Shown here in pieces: positions 5,516-10,383 of a stretch of 10,383 bases of DNA. The notes beneath the pieces are model-generated. The model saw nothing but the letters and a program-made list of their open reading frames with translations. It searched no databases and had not been told where the DNA came from. A program made the position numbers and the translations under genes. Within the stretch, counting starts at the first letter, position 1, and each line of letters starts with the position of its first letter. The stretch lies in the NCBI GenBank assembly GCA_002399735.1, contig DHEF01000028.1, positions 37,236 through 47,618 of the forward strand. The letters run 5' to 3'. The DNA comes from Chitinophagaceae bacterium UBA4857. GTDB taxonomy: Bacteria; Bacteroidota; Bacteroidia; Chitinophagales; Chitinophagaceae.

Positions 5516-7234
5516 ATGAACACACTTTTTGAAACAGCCAGCCAAGCCCCGGAGCCAAAGCAAGGAGAGTTACTACCACAATACGAACACGAAAAACTTT
5601 GGTGGAAGAATGAAGAAAGTGAACAGATACTTAACAGGGGTTACCTGCTAAAAGGTGAAACCTTGGAAGGAGCATTGGAGCGCATTTGTGCTGCTGCTGC
5701 CCAGCGTTTATACAAACCTGAGTTAAAAGACGCTTTTAAAGAAATGATTGAACGCGGATGGATGAGCCTTAGCTCACCTATCTGGGCTAATATGGGTACA
5801 GAAAGAGGTTTACCTATTTCTTGCTTTAACGTACATATTCCTGACTATATAGAAGGCATAACCCACAAATTAGGTGAAGTTATTATGCAAACTAAAATTG
5901 GCGGTGGTACATCTGCTTATTTTGGTACACTACGTGGCCGTGGTACTGCTGTTACCGATAATGGTAAAAGTAGTGGTGCTGTAAGCTTTATGCGTTTGTT
6001 TGATACGGCTATGGATACTATTTCACAAGGTGGTGTACGTCGCGGTGCATTTGCTGCCTACCTTGATATTGACCATGGTGATATTGAAGAGTTTTTATCT
6101 ATAAAAGATATCGGACATCCTATTCAAAATCTTTTTTATGCTGTTTGTGTACCCGACTACTGGATGCAGGACATGATTGACGGCGATATGAAGAAAAGAG
6201 AAATATGGGCTAAAGTGTTAGAAAGCCGTCAGCAAAAAGGCTTACCATACATTTTCTTTACCGATAATGTAAACCGTAACAAACCCCAGGTGTATAAAGA
6301 TCTTAACCTGTCTATCAATGCAAGTAACCTTTGCTCAGAAATCATGTTACCATCATCGGAGACAGAGTCATTCATCTGCTGCTTATCATCTATGAACTTA
6401 GAGTTGTATGATGAGTGGAAAGACACCAACGCCGTTAAAATGGCAGTGTATTTCCTTGATGCGGTATTGCAGGAATTTATTGCCAAATCAGAAGGCAACT
6501 ATTACCTGGCCGAGGCCAATAAATTTGCCAAACGTCACCGTGCATTAGGTTTAGGTGTATTAGGCTGGCACTCGTATTTGCAAAAAAATATGATTCCGTT
6601 TGAAGGTTTAAGAGCCAAACAAATTACAGCAAGTATTTTTAAAGATATCAGCGAAAAAGCGCACAAAGCTTCTAAAGATCTTGCTTGGATTTATGGCGAA
6701 CCTGAATTATTGAAAGGATATGGTTTACGCAACACCACTTTAATGGCCATTGCTCCTACCACCTCTTCATCAGCTATTTTAGGACAAACTTCTCCGGGTA
6801 TTGAGCCGTTTAGCAGTAACTATTACAAAGCCGGTTTGTCAAAAGGTAACTTCATGCGTAAAAATAAATACCTGAAAAAATTACTGGAAGAAAAAGGTAT
6901 TGACAATGAAGATACATGGCGTGATATTATGTTGAACCACGGTAGCGTACAACACCTAAAAGAGTTAACTACCGAAGAAAAAGAAGTATTTAAAACATTC
7001 AAAGAAATAAGCCAGCTTGAAATTATTCAACAGGCATCTATTCGTCAGCAATATGTTGACCAGGCACAGAGCTTAAACCTTAACATCCCTGCCGATTTAC
7101 CCATTAAAGAGGTAAACAAATTAATGATTGAAGCATGGCGTTTAGGTGTTAAAACTTTGTACTACCAACGTAGCCAAAGTGTATCAAAAGAAATGATTAC
7201 CAACCTGGTTAATTGTAAAAGCTGCGAAGCATAA
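5516..7234 (+). CDS. nrdA: Class I ribonucleotide reductase, alpha (catalytic) subunit
   Basis: Binds ribonucleoside diphosphates and reduces the 2'-OH using a transient cysteine radical relayed from NrdB. At 572 residues it is far shorter than E. coli NrdA (about 760). The missing part is mainly the N-terminal ATP-cone, as only about 25 residues precede the core segment beginning YEHEKLWW. The catalytic set is complete: Cys103 (PISCFN), Asn271, Cys273 and Glu275 (NLCSE, radical cysteine in the middle), a second redox cysteine in FICCLSS (288-289), PTTSSSAILGQTSPGIEP (414-431), the radical-transfer tyrosines Tyr549-Tyr550, and the C-terminal redox pair CKSC (567-570) reloaded by thioredoxin or glutaredoxin. 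Neither subunit has a cone, so dATP shut-off through a cone is not expected; the specificity site probably remains. It is cotranscribed after nrdB and closed by a strong terminator. No intein or frameshift is seen. Confidence 0.96.
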   Translation: MNTLFETASQAPEPKQGELLPQYEHEKLWWKNEESEQILNRGYLLKGETLEGALERICAAAAQRLYKPELKDAFKEMIERGWMSLSSPIWANMGTERGLPISCFNVHIPDYIEGITHKLGEVIMQTKIGGGTSAYFGTLRGRGTAVTDNGKSSGAVSFMRLFDTAMDTISQGGVRRGAFAAYLDIDHGDIEEFLSIKDIGHPIQNLFYAVCVPDYWMQDMIDGDMKKREIWAKVLESRQQKGLPYIFFTDNVNRNKPQVYKDLNLSINASNLCSEIMLPSSETESFICCLSSMNLELYDEWKDTNAVKMAVYFLDAVLQEFIAKSEGNYYLAEANKFAKRHRALGLGVLGWHSYLQKNMIPFEGLRAKQITASIFKDISEKAHKASKDLAWIYGEPELLKGYGLRNTTLMAIAPTTSSSAILGQTSPGIEPFSSNYYKAGLSKGNFMRKNKYLKKLLEEKGIDNEDTWRDIMLNHGSVQHLKELTTEEKEVFKTFKEISQLEIIQQASIRQQYVDQAQSLNLNIPADLPIKEVNKLMIEAWRLGVKTLYYQRSQSVSKEMITNLVNCKSCEA

Positions 7235-7240
7235 AAACTT

Positions 7241-7271
7241 AAAATCCCCTCCAATAAAGAGGGGATTTTTT
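7241..7271 (+). terminator. Intrinsic terminator of the nrdBA operon
   Basis: AAAATCCCCTC (7241-7251) pairs perfectly with GAGGGGATTTT (7259-7269) around a 7-nt loop, and T residues continue to 7271. It begins six bases after the nrdA stop codon. Confidence 0.92.
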
Positions 7272-7348
7272 ATTAGCTAATTATTATAAGCAATTATAAC
7301 ATTAACAAAACCACTTTGCATATCACGATGATGCACAAAGAACCGAAC

Positions 7349-7379
7349 GATGAACGGAGCGTCGCAACGAGTGTTCATC
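7349..7379. repeat. Palindrome with GAACGGAGCGTCGC core
   Basis: GATGAAC (7349-7355) pairs with GTTCATC (7373-7379). The inner segment holds TGAACGGAGCGTCGC (7351-7365), which matches 1838-1852 at 14 of 15 bases. The shared core and a separate dyad at each site indicate a dispersed palindromic repeat rather than an operator for one gene. Confidence 0.6.
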
Positions 7380-7440
7380 CGTGTTACTGCAGCTGGTAAA
7401 CCAAAAATATTCTCAACTTAATTTTGTTAGTCAACTGCAT

Positions 7441-7462
7441 TACTACTATCACCGTCCCTTGC
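7441..7462. repeat. TACTACTATCA dispersed motif, copy 1
   Basis: This 22-base stretch matches 10313-10334 at 19 of 22 positions (TACTACTATCA, then C or T, CGTC, two variable bases, TTGC). A GCA four bases before the motif is also shared. Both copies are intergenic and in the same orientation. Confidence 0.55.
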
Positions 7463-7483
7463 GTCGATTTCTTGTACTGCATC

Positions 7484-7538
7484 AATTCTATTCGGCACTG
7501 TGCAATACTCCGTATTTTATTTAGTATACAATTCTATT
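7484..7538. repeat. AATTCTATT / TACTCCG module, diverged copy
   Basis: AATTCTATT occurs at 7484-7492 and 7530-7538, 46 bases apart, with ATACTCCGTATTTTA between them. The module at 38-112 has the same element order with 49-base spacing. Here the CGGAGT and TTGGTGCA arms that formed hairpins at 61-101 are lost, so this looks like a decayed copy. Confidence 0.65.
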
Positions 7539-7562
7539 CAGCCTAATAAGCAAAGCTGACCA

Positions 7563-7613
7563 TTGACTATTCACCATTCACTATTCACCCTATTAACTAT
7601 GAACCGTTAACCA
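7563..7613. repeat. Heptanucleotide tandem array (TTNACYA)
   Basis: Seven heptamers can be read: TTGACTA, TTCACCA, TTCACTA and TTCACCC from 7563 to 7590, then after a 2-base TA insertion TTAACTA, TGAACCG and TTAACCA (7593-7613). The array stops six bases short of the stop codon of the minus-strand hydrolase gene. Short heptamer arrays of this kind are common between genes in Bacteroidota and cyanobacteria (general knowledge). There are no spacers, so it is not CRISPR. Confidence 0.75.
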
Positions 7614-7619
7614 TCCCTC

Positions 7620-8492
7620 CTACTTACTATACAATCTTGCCCAACTAATTAACTCACCATAAACTCTTAATGCAATAACAGGATTTGCCAATCCCAAATC
7701 GTGACCACCACCAACAATGGTTTCCAATTTATAAGTATACCCTTTGCTTTGTAATTTATCTCTCAGGTCTATGGCCTGGCCATAAGGCACTACCAGATCA
7801 GCATCGCCATGAACAATTAATGTAGGGACATTTTTATTATATGTTACCGGGCTTGCTTTGGCAAACTTTTCATCAAGGGGTTGTCCAATAGTATAAGTTG
7901 CGCCAACCATATTATAAATATTTGTACCCAATCCAATTAAAGCGGCATAAGCATGGTACTCCAGTACGGTAAAATTGGTAGGGCCGGCTAATGAAATAAT
8001 ACCGCTTACTCTGTTTTCTGTATCAAAACCATAGCCGTATAACAACGACATATGTGCACCTGCACTGGCGCCGGTTAATATCATTTTTGTATTGCGGATA
8101 TTCCATGCCGTTGCTTTATCAACACAATATTCCAATGCCATGCGTACATCTTCCATTAAATGCTCGTAATGTATGGTGCTGCTTACATAACGGTAGTTCA
8201 TAGAAACCGTAGCAATACCGCTGTCGGATAGTGCCTGTTGTACACCATTAAAATCTTTTTTATCACCGGCTGTCCAACCACCACCATGAATCAGAATAAT
8301 TAGTGGCGTGTTTGCATTTCTGTTAGCCGGCAGGTACACATCCATTGCTTGACGGGTATGGCTGCCGTACTTTACATTTTGCATTTTGGTAGCACTCTCC
8401 GGTGGAAGTGTTTCTGAAGGGGTATCAGTACTTTTTGTACAGCCGGTTAACACCACCAGCCAAATACCAATGAATAAGGCTATTTTTTGCAT
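7620..8492 (-). CDS. Alpha/beta-hydrolase lipoprotein (esterase/lipase-like)
   Basis: A secreted hydrolase of the alpha/beta fold, of the acyl-esterase/BD-FAE-like group. The substrate is unknown, probably a small ester. The 290 residues open with a lipoprotein signal (MQKIALFIGIWLVVLTGC) whose lipobox LTGC puts the lipidated cysteine at 18; a Ser/Thr/Pro-rich linker (19-35) follows. The oxyanion-hole motif is HGGGW (69-73). The nucleophile elbow is GASAG (141-145) with Ser143. The acid is probably Asp232 in HGDAD, and His264 in GGGHD completes the triad. All catalytic residues are intact. No run of acidic residues follows the lipid cysteine, so surface export is not indicated. It is transcribed alone, converging on nrdBA across the repeat-filled gap. 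No sugar-degradation genes adjoin it, so a carbohydrate-esterase role is not supported by context. Confidence 0.88.
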   Translation of the reverse strand: MQKIALFIGIWLVVLTGCTKSTDTPSETLPPESATKMQNVKYGSHTRQAMDVYLPANRNANTPLIILIHGGGWTAGDKKDFNGVQQALSDSGIATVSMNYRYVSSTIHYEHLMEDVRMALEYCVDKATAWNIRNTKMILTGASAGAHMSLLYGYGFDTENRVSGIISLAGPTNFTVLEYHAYAALIGLGTNIYNMVGATYTIGQPLDEKFAKASPVTYNKNVPTLIVHGDADLVVPYGQAIDLRDKLQSKGYTYKLETIVGGGHDLGLANPVIALRVYGELISWARLYSK

Positions 8493-8688
8493 AAGTTAAA
8501 GTTTAAAAGCCGGTAAAAACCATTCTATACCTAAGCTGTTAACAGTTTGTTACGAATAATAATGCCAATTATATGAAAAGATAGTTACAGCACATTTTTA
8601 GTTTATAAAACGCCTCCGGGTACAAATTATTGAGTTTTAAAAGGGATATTTTTTGCTACCGGCCTGCCATTATTTTAACAATTAGCCC

Positions 8689-8696
8689 TACATTTG
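8689..8696 (+). promoter_or_regulatory. Bacteroidota -7 promoter element of tRNA-Pro
   Basis: TACATTTG is an exact match to TAnnTTTG and ends 19 bases before the tRNA, leaving room for a short 5' leader. No obvious -33 TTG lies at the usual spacing; the region there is T-rich (ATTATTTT). Confidence 0.65.
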
Positions 8697-8715
8697 CATC
8701 CCCAATTAACATGTT

Positions 8716-8789
8716 CGGGACGTAGCGCAGCCCGGTAGCGCACTTGCATGGGGTGCAAGGGGTCGCTAGTTCGAATCTAGTCGTCCCGA
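8716..8789 (+). tRNA. tRNA-Pro (anticodon GGG)
   Basis: A 74-base cloverleaf can be folded by hand. The acceptor stem is CGGGACG (8716-8722) with CGTCCCG (8782-8788), with discriminator A8789. The D-arm region holds GCGCAGCCCGGTAGCGC. The anticodon stem CTTGC/GCAAG encloses the loop ATGGGGT, with anticodon GGG at 8750-8752 and G37. The T-arm has the loop TTCGAAT (8770-8776). The 3' CCA is not encoded (ACTA follows) and must be added after transcription. It reads proline codons CCC and CCU. It is transcribed alone, with its own promoter element and a terminator. Confidence 0.96.
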
Positions 8790-8796
8790 CTAAATA

Positions 8797-8828
8797 AAAA
8801 AAGCTTCTGATTATTCAGAAGCTTTTTT
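8797..8828. terminator. Shared bidirectional terminator (tRNA-Pro / antiporter)
   Basis: AAAAAAGCTTCTGA (8797-8810) pairs perfectly with TCAGAAGCTTTTTT (8815-8828) around the 4-nt loop TTAT. The A-run and T-run make it work on either strand. It lies 8 bases after the tRNA on the plus strand and 20 bases after the antiporter stop codon on the minus strand. Confidence 0.93.
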
Positions 8829-8848
8829 ACTATACGTTAGTTTTTACA

Positions 8849-10090
8849 CTACCCTGCCGGCAATACTTTTTTAGCCACACGGCCAATGGTAAGGCCTTGT
8901 ACTACTATTGAAAATATTACGACAATATAAGTAATGGCCAATATAAAGTTTTTGTGCGGACCGGGATCTACCGATAATGCCAGTGCAATAGAAACCCCGC
9001 CTCTTAACCCACCCCAAACCAATAGCTTAATAGTACCACCATTAAACTTGGTTTTAAACGGAATAATTTTGGTAGGCACCCATATAGAAATAAAACGAGC
9101 CAATAACACTACTACAATGCCTATTAAGCCTACTAACCAGTAATCGGTTAAGTTGGATATTAATAATAACTCAAAGCCTATAAACAGGAATAAAATGGCA
9201 TTTAAAATTTCATCCACCAGTTCCCAAAATTTTTCCAGATAGTCCTTAGTTGTTTCGGACATAGCCGTTTTTTTACCATAATTCCCAATTACCAAGCCTG
9301 CTGCCACCATTAATAAAGGACCTGAAATATGTATGGCTGTTGCAAACAAATAGCCACCCATTACAGCCGCCAGCGTAAGTAATACCGACACTTTATAGTC
9401 ATCAACTTTTTGCATGGCTTTTGATACCAACCAGCCAACTAGAATACCACCTAACAATCCACCTACAGCTTCCTTCACCAACAACCACGATATACTGGCT
9501 GCCGTTACTTCCGCCTCGGTGTTTTGTGCAATTTGTAATAATACCGCAAACACAACAACTGCTACCCCATCGTTAAACAAGGATTCTCCGGCAACCTTGG
9601 TTTCCAGACTACGCGGCACTTTGGCGGTTTTTAAAATACCCAGTACCGCAATAGGATCGGTGGGTGATATAAGTGCACCAAACAACAAACAATATATAAA
9701 GGGCACCTCTTTATATACAAATGGAAATATAAAATACAGTATGCCGCCTACCAATGCGGTTGATAGTATTACACTCAAAGTTGAGAACACCACCACGGGC
9801 ATTCGTTGTTCTTTTAAATCGGATAAGTGAATATGAATGGCGCCGGCAAAAAGTAAAAAATTAAGCATACCACCCATTAATATTTCGGTAAAATCTATGC
9901 CTTCTAATAATTTAGAAAAAGCAAAAAACATTTTCGGAAACAGGTTACCCGTAACAACCAGTATTACCGATGCTGCCATGGCTATTAACATTACCCCAAT
10001 GGTAGAAGGTAATTTTAAAAAGCGAACATTCACGTAGGAAAAGATAGCAGCTAATACAATTAAGGCAGAAAAGGAATAATAAAGTTCCAT
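8849..10090 (-). CDS. Na+/H+ (cation/proton) antiporter, CPA1/NhaP type
   Basis: An inner-membrane secondary transporter that exchanges cytosolic Na+ (or K+) for protons, serving pH and salt homeostasis. The 413 residues are almost entirely hydrophobic, with about 12 membrane segments and a very short C-terminal tail (AKKVLPAG), so it lacks the soluble RCK or CBS-type regulatory domains some relatives carry. Family signatures are LFGALISPTDPIAVL (136-150), the GESLFNDG ion-binding motif (168-175) with Asn173-Asp174 as expected for electroneutral CPA1 exchangers, the conserved Arg332 in a late helix, and GGLRGGVSIALALS (360-373). The start at 10090 opens directly into the first helix (MELYYSFSALIVLAAIFSYV). 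The gene is monocistronic and ends at a terminator shared with the tRNA. The ion preference is not determined by sequence. Confidence 0.93.
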   Translation of the reverse strand: MELYYSFSALIVLAAIFSYVNVRFLKLPSTIGVMLIAMAASVILVVTGNLFPKMFFAFSKLLEGIDFTEILMGGMLNFLLFAGAIHIHLSDLKEQRMPVVVFSTLSVILSTALVGGILYFIFPFVYKEVPFIYCLLFGALISPTDPIAVLGILKTAKVPRSLETKVAGESLFNDGVAVVVFAVLLQIAQNTEAEVTAASISWLLVKEAVGGLLGGILVGWLVSKAMQKVDDYKVSVLLTLAAVMGGYLFATAIHISGPLLMVAAGLVIGNYGKKTAMSETTKDYLEKFWELVDEILNAILFLFIGFELLLISNLTDYWLVGLIGIVVVLLARFISIWVPTKIIPFKTKFNGGTIKLLVWGGLRGGVSIALALSVDPGPHKNFILAITYIVVIFSIVVQGLTIGRVAKKVLPAG

Positions 10091-10312
10091 CTACAGCATT
10101 CAGGTTTTTAATTAAAAAATAAGACCACAATGGCCTGATGCATATATATGGCTACAATGTATGTGCAGCCTGCAAAGCGGCGAAGATAAGGGAAATAAAG
10201 GGCTTTTAGCTTTAGGAAATATAACGGTAACAATACCCAAATACTGTTTAAAGTATACCTGTTTCTGTTATAAATCTATTATGTTAAATATTTTTTTTGA
10301 GGTTAGCAGCAG

Positions 10313-10334
10313 TACTACTATCATCGTCTGTTGC
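10313..10334. repeat. TACTACTATCA dispersed motif, copy 2
   Basis: Matches 7441-7462 at 19 of 22 bases in the same orientation. Here it runs directly into a hairpin, CAACCC-GATA-GGGTTG (10334-10349), which copy 1 lacks. Confidence 0.55.
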
Positions 10335-10383
10335 AACCCGATAGGGTTGGGATTTAATTTATTTCCAGTGGAAATGAATTAAA
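10334..10383. repeat. Compound palindrome cut by the window edge
   Basis: A perfect 6-bp hairpin (CAACCC 10334-10339, GGGTTG 10344-10349) is followed by a 14-bp palindrome. TTTAATT, T, ATTTCC (10353-10366) pairs with GGAAAT, G, AATTAAA (10370-10383) around AGT, with one T-G wobble. Pairing continues right up to the last base shown, so the inverted repeat probably extends beyond the window. It resembles a dispersed palindromic repeat or the end of a small non-autonomous element; the family is not recognised. Confidence 0.6.

Larger units (their letters stand above)
7272..7619. other. Non-coding gap made largely of dispersed repeats
   Basis: No gene is supported between nrdA and the convergent hydrolase. 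From left to right it contains an A/T-rich spacer, a palindrome (7349-7379), a motif beginning TACTACTATCA (7441-7462), a diverged copy of the AATTCTATT/TACTCCG module (7484-7538) and a heptamer array (7563-7613). Each of the four has a relative at another intergenic site in the window. Confidence 0.65.
10091..10383. other. Gap to window edge with repeats
   Basis: About 290 bases upstream of the antiporter. No supported gene is present. CATATATATG at 10141-10150 is a perfect 10-base palindrome. The right third holds the TACTACTATCA motif and the large palindrome listed separately. I found no exact TAnnTTTG element on the minus strand for the antiporter promoter. Confidence 0.5.

Noticed and set aside
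7563..7613. Heptamer array considered as CRISPR or as an iteron origin
   Set aside because: The repeats are 7 bases, contiguous and degenerate with no spacers, and no cas or rep gene is near.
9414..9830. Long plus-strand open frame (138 codons) inside the antiporter gene
   Set aside because: It is antisense to a clear CPA1 antiporter with intact motifs; the openness follows from the codon pattern of the real gene.
10161..10382. Plus-strand open frame of 73 codons at the right edge
   Set aside because: It translates through the TACTACTATCA motif and the palindrome, has no family resemblance, and ends inside the inverted repeat.

Overview
The window looks like a chromosomal stretch from a member of the Bacteroidota, probably close to the Chitinophagaceae. 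The family-level placement is an inference from protein style only. Supporting signs are the low-to-moderate GC, start codons preceded by A/T-rich sequence without Shine-Dalgarno motifs, exact matches to the Bacteroidota -7 promoter element (TAnnTTTG) in front of the tRNA and pyrB, a compact nrdB-nrdA pair of the type found in this phylum, and degenerate heptamer arrays in the gaps.

Layout, left to right. Positions 1-234 are a gap full of palindromic repeats, ending flush with the stop codon of pyrB (235-1161, minus; aspartate carbamoyltransferase). A hairpin terminator separates pyrB from a 54-residue DUF1328 membrane protein (1362-1526, minus). The gap 1527-1999 holds several hairpins, including an orphan terminator-like one. 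A stand-alone TonB-dependent outer-membrane receptor follows (2000-4069, plus), then a gene-free stretch of about 420 bases. The class I ribonucleotide reductase operon comes next: nrdB (4490-5464) and nrdA (5516-7234), both plus, closed by a strong terminator. The gap 7272-7619 is a mosaic of repeats that recur elsewhere in the window. It borders the 3' end of a secreted alpha/beta-hydrolase lipoprotein (7620-8492, minus). A tRNA-Pro(GGG) gene (8716-8789, plus) and a CPA1-type Na+/H+ antiporter (8849-10090, minus) converge on one shared bidirectional terminator. The last ~290 bases carry another repeat and a large palindrome that reaches the window edge.

The genes are mostly housekeeping and form no single pathway. 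pyrB (pyrimidine synthesis) and nrdBA (dNTP supply) are both nucleotide metabolism, but they are separated and on opposite strands. The receptor, lipoprotein hydrolase and antiporter are independent envelope functions. I see no mobile element, CRISPR array, phage gene, toxin-antitoxin pair or defence cluster.

The most noteworthy features are non-coding. Four intergenic loci share repeat modules, and two of them have the same layout behind the stop codon of a minus-strand gene. The NrdB metal-ligand pattern suggests the manganese-dependent class Id type. The pyrB promoter sits so close to the start codon that the mRNA may be nearly leaderless.
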